Shown here: positions 7,819 through 15,453 of the stretch, one piece after another
How positions within the stretch are numbered: position 1 is the first letter of the stretch
Layout of the letters: every line of letters begins with the position of its first letter
DNA from: Microbacteriaceae bacterium
GTDB taxonomy: Bacteria; Actinomycetota; Actinomycetes; Actinomycetales; Microbacteriaceae
Assembly (NCBI GenBank): GCA_029979375.1
Contig: JAPOHQ010000010.1
Location: forward strand, 1-24,085
Length of the DNA: 24,085 nucleotides
Direction of reading: 5' to 3'
Program-made: the position numbers and the translations under genes
Notes under the pieces: model-generated
Database searches by the model: none
What the model saw: the letters and a program-made list of their open reading frames with translations, nothing else
Told to the model about the DNA's origin: nothing

Positions 7819-9180
7819 ATGTCTTTTGCATATGCAGACCGCGAGCGTTTGGATGCGCTCTATCGGGAAGAGAACAACCGATATATTTCCACCCACCCGC
7901 GCTCCAGAGAGGCCCACGAGGCCGCCAGCGAGGGCCTGGTGGGCGGTGTTCCGATGATTTGGATGACCAAGTGGCCAGGACCTTTTCCGCTCTATGTCGA
8001 GAAGGCCAAGGGGGCTAGGTTCCATGATCTCGATGGCCTTGAGTATTCCGACTTCTGCCTCGGTGATACAGGTGCGATGTGCGGCCACGCTCCGGATGCC
8101 ACCGTCAAGGCAATCAATAAGCAGGCCCACAAGGGCCTGACCTACATGCTCCCAACCGAGGACGCTCGGCTAAACAGCGAGCTGTTGGGAAGAAGATTTG
8201 GATTGCCCAAGTGGCAGTTCACGCTAAGTGCCACAGATGCCAACCGGCACCTGCTCCGCTACGCCAGGCACGTCACCGGTAGACCGCTGATTGCGGTTCA
8301 CGACTACTGCTACCACGGCACGGTTGACGAGACCTTCGCCGTGATGGGAGACGATGGCGACACCCTGCCCCGACGAGACAACGTGGGTAAGCCGATCGAT
8401 CTCCACCAGACCACCAAGGTCATCCCCTACAACGACCTGGAGGCCGCTGAGCGAGCCTTTGCCACCGGTGAAATCGCAGCCATGCTGATGGAGCCAGCCC
8501 TGACAAACATCGGAATCGTTCTTCCTGAGCCCGGCTACCTCCAAGGCATGCAGGAGCTGTGCAAGAAGTACGACGTGATTTGGATCCTGGACGAGACTCA
8601 CACAATCTCCGCGGGGCCGGGAGGAATGACGGCACGCGAGGGGCTTGAGCCAGACGCAGTGGTTCTTGGTAAGACGATCGGGGGTGGCGTGCCGGTAGGT
8701 GCCTACGGACTTACCAATGAGCTGGCAATGAGAATCGCCACCTCAACCCACCTCGAGAGCATCGACGTCGGTGGGGTGGGTGGAACCCTGGCGGGTAACG
8801 CCCTGTCAATGGCCGCCGTGCGGGCAACCCTCAACAAGGTGCTCACTCCCCTGGCCTTCGAGCACATGGAGGAGCTAGCCGCGAAGTGGGTCAAGAACGT
8901 CCAGAGCGTTATCGATGAGTTCAGCCTCCCCTGGCAGGTGTCCAGGATTGGCTGCCGCGGCGAATATAGCTTCCGGCCAACCGCACCCAAGAATGGTCGC
9001 GAGGCTGCGGATGCCGATGACTTCGAATTGCAGCAGTATCTTCAGCTGCACGCCATCAACCGCGGAGTGCTGATGACCCCGTTCCACAACATTGCGCTGA
9101 TGAGCCCGGAGACCTCGGAGCGCGACCTCAAGCGTCACAGCAAGCACTTCAGAGAGGCCGTGACGGCTCTATTTAGCTAG
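7819..9180 (+). CDS. class III aminotransferase of the glutamate-1-semialdehyde aminomutase-like group, substrate unknown
   Basis: A 453-residue PLP enzyme of fold type I. The PLP-ring aspartate lies in WILDETHTISAGPGG (D258) and the Schiff-base lysine in VVLGKTIGGGVPVGAYG (K285); the latter is the signature style of glutamate-1-semialdehyde aminomutase and beta-amino-acid aminotransferases. The usual N-S-G-T-E-A cofactor phosphate turn is replaced by LSATDANRHLLRYAR (136-150), so this is a divergent subgroup. CYHGTVDET (164-172) is retained in family style. AAAGGTG lies 4-5 nt before the ATG. It lies between gabT and the polyamine importer, which suggests an amine or omega-amino-acid substrate, but I cannot name it. 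A role in heme synthesis is unlikely from context. Its last 12 bases overlap the end of the convergent permease gene. Confidence 0.85.
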   Translation: MSFAYADRERLDALYREENNRYISTHPRSREAHEAASEGLVGGVPMIWMTKWPGPFPLYVEKAKGARFHDLDGLEYSDFCLGDTGAMCGHAPDATVKAINKQAHKGLTYMLPTEDARLNSELLGRRFGLPKWQFTLSATDANRHLLRYARHVTGRPLIAVHDYCYHGTVDETFAVMGDDGDTLPRRDNVGKPIDLHQTTKVIPYNDLEAAERAFATGEIAAMLMEPALTNIGIVLPEPGYLQGMQELCKKYDVIWILDETHTISAGPGGMTAREGLEPDAVVLGKTIGGGVPVGAYGLTNELAMRIATSTHLESIDVGGVGGTLAGNALSMAAVRATLNKVLTPLAFEHMEELAAKWVKNVQSVIDEFSLPWQVSRIGCRGEYSFRPTAPKNGREAADADDFELQQYLQLHAINRGVLMTPFHNIALMSPETSERDLKRHSKHFREAVTALFS

Positions 9181-9963
9181 TTTGCGCTGCTTTATTGACG
9201 AGCGGATCTGCACCACCAGCACGATTGCGATGGCGACGATAAAGACAAAGGATCCAATCACGTTGGCCTCGGCAGGGATGCCTCTCGCGGCAGCGGTGTA
9301 GACGAACTTCGGGAAGGTGTCCACGGCACCGGAATTGAACTGGGTGATGATGAAGTCATCGAAACTCAGCGCAAAGGCAAGCATGGCCGCAGCCAGGATT
9401 CCCGGCAGCAAGAGCGGGAAGGTTATCTTCCAGAAGACCTGCAGCGGATTGGCGTATAGATCCCGTCCGGCCTCCTCAAGAGCCGGATCCAACGTTGCAA
9501 CACGTGCCTTTACTGTCACAACGACGAAGCTCAGGGTAAACATGGTGTGGGCAATGATTACCGTGCCCATGCCCTTGGGCCAGCCGAAGTCAAGGAACTG
9601 AGCGGCAAGGCCCGCTCCCATTACGACCTCGGGGGTGGCAAGGGGCAAAAAGAGCAGCAGGTTAGTAGCACTGCGGAACTTGAAGCGGTAGCGCACCAGA
9701 GCGATCGCAATCATGGTTCCCAAAACTGTCGAGATGAAGGTCGCGGTCACCGCAACGATCACAGAGTTGGCGAAAGCGTCACACACCTCCTGCTGATTGC
9801 AAACGTCGAGCCAATTGTCAAAAGTAAAGCCGCGCCAAATGATGTTCGACTTGATTGAGTCGTTGAAGGAGAAGGCGAAGGTGTAGGCAATCGGGATTGC
9901 CAAAAACAGAAAAGTGAGTGCGACATAGGTCGGCAGCAGATACTTGCCCAGGGAGAACCTCAT
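9169..9963 (-). CDS. potC: polyamine-type ABC transporter permease (PotC-like)
   Basis: One of two inner-membrane permeases of a spermidine/putrescine-type importer. The 264-residue protein has six predicted hydrophobic segments; the first is at about 10-33 (YVALTFLFLAIPIAYTFAFS). The EAA loop that docks on the ATPase reads EEAGRDLYANPLQVFWKITF (about 162-181) and is followed by PLLLPGILAA. AFALSFDDFIITQF is a hallmark of the PotC/PotI group. The start ATG overlaps the stop of the preceding permease gene in an ATGA, so translation is coupled. The stop lies inside the tail of the convergent aminotransferase with no terminator visible between them. Substrate specificity is inferred from family and neighbours. 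Confidence 0.9.
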   Translation of the reverse strand: MRFSLGKYLLPTYVALTFLFLAIPIAYTFAFSFNDSIKSNIIWRGFTFDNWLDVCNQQEVCDAFANSVIVAVTATFISTVLGTMIAIALVRYRFKFRSATNLLLFLPLATPEVVMGAGLAAQFLDFGWPKGMGTVIIAHTMFTLSFVVVTVKARVATLDPALEEAGRDLYANPLQVFWKITFPLLLPGILAAAMLAFALSFDDFIITQFNSGAVDTFPKFVYTAAARGIPAEANVIGSFVFIVAIAIVLVVQIRSSIKQRKLAK

Positions 9964-10874
9964 AGCAGGTCCTCCGTTCCACTCCTGCGCACATAGATCG
10001 AAACCAATACCACGATTGCCGCCATAAGCAAGACCGAGAGCGCCGATGCGGTCGGGTAATCCTGAATCCTCAGGAAGTTGGCCTCAACGACGTTTCCGAT
10101 CATTGCCGTGTCCGGGCCTCCCAGGAAGTCTCGGCTGGCAACCACGTAGTCTCCGCTGATTGGAATGAACGTCAACAGCGTCCCCGAGATAACTCCTGGC
10201 AGCGATAGCGGGAAGGTGATCTTCCGGAAGGTAGTAAATGGATTGGCGTAGAGATCTCCCCCAGCCTCAACAAGCCTTAGATCCAGGCGATCGAGGGAGG
10301 AAAAGATTGGCAGCGTCATAAATGGAATGAAGTTGTAGACCAGTCCAAAAATGACGGCAAAGTTTGTGCCGATGATGTAGCTGTCGGAGCCGAATATCCC
10401 GATATCTTTCAAGGTATTCACGACCCACGAGTCGTTTGAGAAGATCTGCTTCCAGGCAAATGTCCTCAGTAGCATCGAGATGAAGAATGGTGCGATGACC
10501 AGAGTGAGCAGCAAGCCCTTGAGGAGCGGTTTGTTCCTTGCCTTCACCGCAATGAAATAGGCGATCGGATAGCTAATCGCCAGGGCAATGATCGTCGCTA
10601 ACAGCGCGAACCCAAAGGAGCGAATAATCTGCGGCAGGTACTGGCCAACTGCGTATAGGTAGTTGCCAAACTCGGCAGCTACTTCGTATCTTCCAATCTC
10701 ACCAGAGGGGCTAGGTGCCTTGAGCGAGGTGAGGATTAGCGAAAAAAGTGGAGTCAGGAAGAAAAGACCCAGGTAGAAAAGACCGGGAAGCAAAAGGTAT
10801 AGGGCAACTCGACCGGTCTTAGTCGGGGTCTGAGCCTTGGCAGGTGCATTGCCGCCGAGTGCGACGAAAGCCAT
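9960..10874 (-). CDS. potB: polyamine-type ABC transporter permease (PotB-like)
   Basis: The partner permease, 304 residues, with hydrophobic segments from about residue 22 (VALYLLLPGLFYLGLFFLTP) onward. The EAA loop VEAGGDLYANPFTTFRKITF (about 202-221) is followed by PLSLPGVISGTLLTFIPISG, as in PotB/PotH. Its ATG overlaps the stop of the ATPase gene by one base (TAATG), and its own stop overlaps the next permease in ATGA, so the four transporter genes form one tightly coupled unit. The first 15-20 residues (AFVALGGNAPAKAQTPTKT) are a cytoplasmic lead with low similarity to other PotB proteins, which is usual. Confidence 0.9.
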   Translation of the reverse strand: MAFVALGGNAPAKAQTPTKTGRVALYLLLPGLFYLGLFFLTPLFSLILTSLKAPSPSGEIGRYEVAAEFGNYLYAVGQYLPQIIRSFGFALLATIIALAISYPIAYFIAVKARNKPLLKGLLLTLVIAPFFISMLLRTFAWKQIFSNDSWVVNTLKDIGIFGSDSYIIGTNFAVIFGLVYNFIPFMTLPIFSSLDRLDLRLVEAGGDLYANPFTTFRKITFPLSLPGVISGTLLTFIPISGDYVVASRDFLGGPDTAMIGNVVEANFLRIQDYPTASALSVLLMAAIVVLVSIYVRRSGTEDLL

Positions 10875-12001
10875 TACTCGATGTCTTCTTCACCGGTCGG
10901 CAGATCGGCAAGGCCAAAGCTGTGTTCGACCTTCCAGCTGACCCAGACCTCTGCTCCAAGCTCAACTACCGGAGAGCGCCCGACGTTTTGCGCAAAGACC
11001 GTGATCTCGCCAATCTCGGGAATCTCAATCTGGTACTGGTTGGAAACACCCGTGAAGCGAATGTCGGTGATCTTTCCTGGACCCAGCACGTTCTGCGTGG
11101 AACTTGCCGCTGGTTTTGACTCGTGGAATTCAGTTTTTTCGGGACGCACGCCAATGGCAACCTTGCCGCTCGACTTCTCAATTCGAGAATTGGGGGCGGT
11201 TATCTTGTTGCCGCGGAAGTTGATGGAGATGGTCTCTGAACTCTTGTCGGTCACTTCTCCGACAAACAGGTTTGACTGCCCGAGGAACTTTGCCACAAAC
11301 GCCGTCTTTGGGCGGTCATAGAGCTTCTCCGGAGCACCCATCTGCTCAATGCGACCGTGGTTCATCACCGCAACGGTGTCGGCCATGTCCATGGCCTCCT
11401 CCTGGTCGTGGGTGACGTGGAGGAAGGTGAGACCCACCTCCGATTGGATGTCTTTGAGCTCGAGCTGCATCTGACGACGTAGCTTCAGGTCCAGGGCACC
11501 AAGTGGCTCATCCAGCAGCAAGAGTGCCGGCCTATTGACTAGCGCTCTAGCAAGAGCAACTCGCTGCTGCTGCCCACCAGAGAGCTGCTGTGGGCGGCGT
11601 GAGGCAAGATGATTTAGCTCGACCATCTCCAGCGCCGCTGTTGCCTTGGGAAGCGGGTCATCGACCTTGCGCTGGCGAAGACCGAAGGCAACGTTCTCCA
11701 GCACCGTCATGTGAGGAAACAGTGCGTAGTTCTGGAAAACGGTATTGACCGGCCGCTCGTGAGGCTTCTGGTCGGTAACGTCCTTGCCGCCGATGAGCAC
11801 CTTTCCGGAGGTTGGGGTCTCTAGACCCGCAATCATCCGCAAGGTAGTCGTCTTACCGCAACCCGAGGGCCCGAGGAGGGCGAAGAATTCCCCGGCAGGA
11901 ATCTTCAGGTCGAGCGATTCGACCGCGACAAAGCCGGGGAACTCTTTCCTAACCTCGACGAGCTCTAGGTCTTGGCCTCGAGCGACAAAGTCAGTGGCCA
12001 C
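10874..12001 (-). CDS. potA: polyamine-type ABC transporter ATP-binding protein (PotA-like)
   Basis: The ATPase that drives the importer. Numbered from the chosen start, it shows Walker A GPSGCGKTT (44-52), the Q-loop VFQNYALFPHMTV, the ABC signature LSGGQQQRVALARAL (140-154), Walker B LLLLDEPLGALD (160-171) and the switch histidine in VTHDQEEA. The C-terminal TOBE region (about 230-375) is typical of the PotA/MalK group. I chose GTG at 12001 (375 residues) because it shares one base with the potD stop (TAGTG) and has AGG 6 nt upstream. A TTG at 12028 would add nine residues and overlap potD by 28 bases. Confidence 0.93.
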   Translation of the reverse strand: MATDFVARGQDLELVEVRKEFPGFVAVESLDLKIPAGEFFALLGPSGCGKTTTLRMIAGLETPTSGKVLIGGKDVTDQKPHERPVNTVFQNYALFPHMTVLENVAFGLRQRKVDDPLPKATAALEMVELNHLASRRPQQLSGGQQQRVALARALVNRPALLLLDEPLGALDLKLRRQMQLELKDIQSEVGLTFLHVTHDQEEAMDMADTVAVMNHGRIEQMGAPEKLYDRPKTAFVAKFLGQSNLFVGEVTDKSSETISINFRGNKITAPNSRIEKSSGKVAIGVRPEKTEFHESKPAASSTQNVLGPGKITDIRFTGVSNQYQIEIPEIGEITVFAQNVGRSPVVELGAEVWVSWKVEHSFGLADLPTGEEDIE

Positions 12002-13245
12002 TAAGCGCCTAGGAGCAGGTTCTGCCAAGCAGACGCAAAGCGCTGCTCTTCCTGACCGGTCAGCGACCTGAACGCCTTGCTCTTTGCAAGGGTGTCGGCG
12101 TTCGGGAATATGAGCTGGTCTTCGGCAAGCTCTGGATCCATTTCGGCAGCTGCCTCCTGAGCGCCAACCACAGGGGTGATGTAGTTCACCCAGAGGGCGA
12201 GCTCAGCGGCGTTCATAGGGTCGTAGTAGTAGTTGATCAACTTCTCTACGTTTGCCTTGTGGGTTGCACCCATCGGGGTGACGAATACGTCGGCCCAGAG
12301 GGTGGCGCCTGACTCAGGGAAGATGAAACCGAATGGCTCTGGGTCATCATCGGTGCCGGACTCGTAGTTGATGATCGTGATGTCACCAGACCATGCGGTT
12401 GCAGCGATGATGTTGCCGGTGGATAGGTCATCCAGGTAGCTGTTTCCGCGAACGTTGTAGATCTGACCGGAGTCAATCTGCTCCTTGATGGCATCAAGTG
12501 CGGCCATGAAGGCGTCCTCGGTGAGGCTAGAAGTTGAGGTGATGTCGATTCCCTGGCTCATGAGCACAAGTCCGACAGTGTCGCGCATCTCTGAGAGCAG
12601 ACCAACGCGTCCCTTCAGCTCCGCTGCCCAGAGGTCAGCCATCGAGCCTGGTGCGTCCTTGCCGGTTGCCTCCTTGTAGGCGGCCTTGTTGTAACCGATA
12701 CCAGCGAATCCACCCTGCCAAGGGACCGAGTAGATGCGGTCTGGGTCATCGGCAGAACCGAGATATCCCGGTGCGATGTTGGCAACCTTGTTAGGCATGT
12801 TCGCGTTGTCGTAGGTCTGCAGGTAGCCGAGGTTCTGGAGTCTTGATGCCATCCAGCCTGTTGGGCAGGCAACGTCAGCACCGATGTCCTGGCCGAGCTC
12901 TAGCTGGTCCTTGACCTTGGCATACCAGGTGTCGTTGTCGTCGATCTCGATGCGGTAATCAACGCTGATTCCGCTCTCCGCCTGGAAGCGCTCGAGGGTC
13001 GGGTAGTTGCCGTCGTCATCCTCGTCCATGTAGGCGGGCCAGTTGTGCCAGACGATTACCGGCTCGCTGTCCGAAACGTCTGTCGCTGGGGTTAGGCCCT
13101 CTTCGGCCGAGGTGCAGGATGCCAGGGTAAGTGCAGCGGCGGTTCCACCAAAGCCTGCCAGCGCAGCGCGCCTGGACATTTGGTGCTTACGCGCCATCTG
13201 AACTAGCTCACGCATCATTGGGTCTTGAGGTAGTTCTCGCTTCAT
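12001..13245 (-). CDS. potD: polyamine-type substrate-binding lipoprotein (PotD-like, Tat signal)
   Basis: The extracytoplasmic binding component of the importer, 414 residues. The N-terminus has a twin-arginine signal (MSRRAALAGFGG, arginines at 25-26), a hydrophobic stretch and a lipobox LASC with the lipidated cysteine at 44, so it should be Tat-exported and membrane-anchored. The mature part follows the PotD/PotF pattern: VIVWHNWPAYMDEDDDGNYP near 63-82, YSVPWQGGFAGIGYNK near 172-187, SYLDDLSTGNIIAATAWSGD and a C-terminal helical region. Aromatic and acidic residues in these places bind polyamines in E. coli. AGGAG lies 8 nt before the ATG. It is the first gene of the transporter operon. 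Whether it binds putrescine, spermidine or another diamine cannot be read from the sequence. Confidence 0.92.
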   Translation of the reverse strand: MKRELPQDPMMRELVQMARKHQMSRRAALAGFGGTAAALTLASCTSAEEGLTPATDVSDSEPVIVWHNWPAYMDEDDDGNYPTLERFQAESGISVDYRIEIDDNDTWYAKVKDQLELGQDIGADVACPTGWMASRLQNLGYLQTYDNANMPNKVANIAPGYLGSADDPDRIYSVPWQGGFAGIGYNKAAYKEATGKDAPGSMADLWAAELKGRVGLLSEMRDTVGLVLMSQGIDITSTSSLTEDAFMAALDAIKEQIDSGQIYNVRGNSYLDDLSTGNIIAATAWSGDITIINYESGTDDDPEPFGFIFPESGATLWADVFVTPMGATHKANVEKLINYYYDPMNAAELALWVNYITPVVGAQEAAAEMDPELAEDQLIFPNADTLAKSKAFRSLTGQEEQRFASAWQNLLLGA

Positions 13246-13261
13246 CAGTTATCTCCTAAAT

Positions 13262-13278
13262 TCGCAAAGGATTTGCGA
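13262..13278 (-). promoter_or_regulatory. inverted repeat in the potD 5' region, candidate operator
   Basis: TCGCAAA-GGA-TTTGCGA is a perfect 7-bp inverted repeat with a 3-base centre, 17 bases before the potD start codon and just upstream of its AGGAG. It falls directly downstream of a possible -10 element, where a bound repressor would block initiation. It could also form a small RNA stem. Confidence 0.45.
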
Positions 13279-13280
13279 CT

Positions 13281-13308
13281 TGTATCCATGAGTGGGCGCC
13301 CCGGTAAA
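13281..13308 (-). promoter_or_regulatory. possible potD promoter
   Basis: On the minus strand, TTTACC (13303-13308) and GATACA (13281-13286) are spaced by 16 bases and lie 36 or more bases before the potD start. The match to consensus is only moderate. The 128-base gap after the dehydrogenase gene makes an independent promoter for the transporter operon reasonable. Confidence 0.3.
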
Positions 13309-13373
13309 CCGAAGTTAGGGAAAGTTTGGCACAAAATGCATCCCTCACCTCTCATGAAATCTAATTTTTACTT

Positions 13374-14804
13374 TCAGTCTCCGATGTAGTGCATCACGTG
13401 CTTCACACGCGTGTAGTCCTCGAAGCCATAGTGGGATAGGTCCTTGCCATATCCGGAGTGCTTGAATCCACCGTGTGGCATCTCTGCCGCCAGTGGGATG
13501 TGGGTGTTTATCCAAACCGCTCCGAAGTCCAGGTGCTTGGCAAAACGCATTGCCCTGGTGTGATTGGAGGTCCAGACGGATGATGCAAGTCCATACTTGA
13601 CATCGTTTGCCCACTCAAGAGCCTGCTCATCGCCCTTGAACCTCTGAACGGTGATGACTGGGCCAAAGATCTCATCCTGGATGTGCTCATCGGTCTGCTT
13701 CAGACCTGAGACCACGGTTGGCTCCAGGAAGTAACCCTTGCCGCTGAGCTTGTTACCGCCGGTCTCAACCTTGGCGTGCGATGGCACGCGGTCGATGAAG
13801 CCCTGCACTCTAGCTAGCTGGTTGGAGTTGTTGACCGGTCCGAATAGGACATCTGGGTCGCTAGGGGCACCAACCTTCGCCGAAGCCTTCACCTCAGCCA
13901 GGAGGGCCGCCATGAAGCTGTCGTAGGCCTTGTCTTCGACTAGCACCCGGGTGGCTGCGGTGCAGTCCTGACCTGCGTTGAAGAACCCGGCGGCGACAAT
14001 GCCGGCAGCGGCCTTGTCCATATCTGCATCAGCAAAGACGATGACTGGAGCCTTACCACCCAGCTCTAGGTGAACTCGCTTGAGATCGTTGGCAGCTGCC
14101 TTGGCGACCTCCATGCCAGCTCGCACCGAGCCGGTGATTGAAACCATTTGCGGGATCTTGTTCTCGACCATCATGCGGCCGGTGTCGCGGTCACCTGTGA
14201 TGACGTTGAATACACCTGCTGGCAGGAACTTGTTCGCAATCTCAGCAAGCAGCAGTGTCGACACTGGAGTCGTGTCGGAAGGCTTCAGAACAATGGTGTT
14301 TCCCGCGGCAATCGCTGGTGCGAACTTCCAGGTCGCCATGTTCAGCGGATAGTTCCAGGGGGTGACCTGTCCGATTACACCGATTGGTTCGCGGCGAATT
14401 GAAGAGGTGTGGTCGGCGGTGTACTCGCCGGTCGCCCTACCCTCGAGGTTTCTGGCCGCACCGGCAAAGAAGCGAATCTGATCGACAGAGGGAGCCATCT
14501 CGTAGTCCACGAGCGTTGCCCTTGGCTTACCTGTGTTTTCGCTCTCGAGATCTGCTGCTTCCTCGGCCCGGGCCTCTAGCTCATCGGCGATCCTGAAAAG
14601 TGCGAGCTGTCGCTCGGATGGGGTTGTCTGACTCCACTCCTTGAAAGCTTTGTGGGCAACCTCAAACGCATTCTGAACATCCGCCTCGTTTGAGATCGGT
14701 GCCTGGGCGTAGGTTTCCTCGGTGGATGGGTTTACGACATCGCTGTAGCTGTCGGATGCGGGCTTCACATAGCTACCGCCAACAAAGTTTTGAAGCTTCT
14801 TCAA
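13374..14804 (-). CDS. patD: gamma-aminobutyraldehyde dehydrogenase (PatD/YdcW type)
   Basis: It oxidises 4-aminobutyraldehyde to GABA with NAD+, the step after putrescine deamination. The 476-residue protein has the full ALDH layout: TPWNYPLNMATWKFAPAIAA (N151 region), VSITGSVRAG (221-230, cofactor binding), the general-base glutamate in HLELGGKAPVIVF (E247) and the catalytic cysteine in FFNAGQDCTAATRVLV (C281). The NAGQDCTAA form and the C-terminal stretch EMPHGGFKHSGYGKDLSHYG plus EDYTRVKHVM closely follow E. coli YdcW/PatD. That favours aminobutyraldehyde over betaine aldehyde or succinate semialdehyde. The start is TTG at 14804, supported by GAGGAG 5 nt upstream. It lies upstream of the polyamine importer and is divergent from an Lrp-type regulator. 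Confidence 0.9.
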   Translation of the reverse strand: MKKLQNFVGGSYVKPASDSYSDVVNPSTEETYAQAPISNEADVQNAFEVAHKAFKEWSQTTPSERQLALFRIADELEARAEEAADLESENTGKPRATLVDYEMAPSVDQIRFFAGAARNLEGRATGEYTADHTSSIRREPIGVIGQVTPWNYPLNMATWKFAPAIAAGNTIVLKPSDTTPVSTLLLAEIANKFLPAGVFNVITGDRDTGRMMVENKIPQMVSITGSVRAGMEVAKAAANDLKRVHLELGGKAPVIVFADADMDKAAAGIVAAGFFNAGQDCTAATRVLVEDKAYDSFMAALLAEVKASAKVGAPSDPDVLFGPVNNSNQLARVQGFIDRVPSHAKVETGGNKLSGKGYFLEPTVVSGLKQTDEHIQDEIFGPVITVQRFKGDEQALEWANDVKYGLASSVWTSNHTRAMRFAKHLDFGAVWINTHIPLAAEMPHGGFKHSGYGKDLSHYGFEDYTRVKHVMHYIGD

Positions 14805-14920
14805 AGCGACTCCTCATTGAGCTAATTGCTTCGATGCTAGACCTACAGAGACTTCTTCGGCATAAAAATTGGGAAATAGTGCCGATTTCGTAACTTATCT
14901 GTAAAAAAACTACGGATTAG

Positions 14921-14937
14921 TTTGAAAAGAGTTCAAA
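14921..14937. promoter_or_regulatory. inverted repeat overlapping the regulator promoter, candidate operator
   Basis: TTTGAA-AAGAG-TTCAAA is a perfect 6-bp inverted repeat in the gap between the dehydrogenase and the divergent Lrp-type gene. It covers the -35 of the regulator promoter, a position expected for autoregulation. It does not match the E. coli Lrp consensus closely, but AsnC-family operators vary. Confidence 0.45.
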
Positions 14938-14950
14938 ATGCTGTGATACT
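14922..14950 (+). promoter_or_regulatory. promoter of the Lrp-type regulator (probably leaderless)
   Basis: TTGAAA (14922-14927) and GATACT (14945-14950) are spaced by exactly 17 bases, with an extended -10 TGT just before. The -10 ends 6 bases before the ATG at 14957, so transcription should start at the start codon. No Shine-Dalgarno is present, which agrees. Confidence 0.6.
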
Positions 14951-14956
14951 CGAGCC

Positions 14957-15430
14957 ATGTCTCGTGTTTCAAAGCTGAACCGGCCGCAGCTCGATGAGGT
15001 TTCCAAGAAGATCATTGAGCAGCTCCAAAAGGATGGCAGAAAGTCCTACGCGGAGATTGGCAAGGTTGTTGGCCTATCCGAGGCAGCAGTAAGACAGCGC
15101 GTTCAAAAGCTCACCGAGAGCGGTGTGATGCAGATTGTTGCGGTGACCGATCCACTGCGACTTGGATTTTCCAGACAGGCCATGATCGGCATCAAGTGCA
15201 CCGGAGACGTTTCGGAAATTGCCGAGGCTCTGTCCCAGATCTCCTCAATCGACTACGTGGTTCTCACCGCAGGCAGCTTTGACATCATGGTCGAAGTGGT
15301 TTGCGAGGACGACGATCACCTGATTGCGCTACTCAACCAAAGAATCAGAAACATTCCCGGGGTCGTGAGCTCCGAGACATTCGTGTACCTGAAGCTGCGC
15401 AAGCAGCTCTACAACTGGGGCACCAGATAA
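14957..15430 (+). CDS. Lrp/AsnC family transcriptional regulator
   Basis: A 157-residue DNA-binding regulator, usual size for the family. The N-terminal winged helix-turn-helix is visible at about 17-62 (IIEQLQKDGRKSYAEIG, then GLSEAAVRQRVQKLTESGV). The C-terminal RAM ligand-sensing and oligomerisation domain spans about 70-150 (IGIKCTGDVSEIAEAL; YVVLTAGSFDIMVEV; IPGVVSSETFVYLKL). It lies between the divergent aminobutyraldehyde dehydrogenase and the putrescine-type aminotransferase, 23 bases ahead of the latter. It is the obvious candidate to control the polyamine/GABA genes, with an amino acid or polyamine-derived effector. An inverted repeat overlaps its promoter. It begins without a Shine-Dalgarno and is probably leaderless. 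Confidence 0.93.
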   Translation: MSRVSKLNRPQLDEVSKKIIEQLQKDGRKSYAEIGKVVGLSEAAVRQRVQKLTESGVMQIVAVTDPLRLGFSRQAMIGIKCTGDVSEIAEALSQISSIDYVVLTAGSFDIMVEVVCEDDDHLIALLNQRIRNIPGVVSSETFVYLKLRKQLYNWGTR

Positions 15431-15453
15431 AGAAAATAGGCAAGTGATAATCA

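Noticed and set aside
15443..15453. GATAAT just before the putrescine-type aminotransferase as a promoter -10
   Set aside because: It ends only 2 bases before the ATG, so transcription would begin inside the gene. The 23-base gap fits an operon with the regulator instead.
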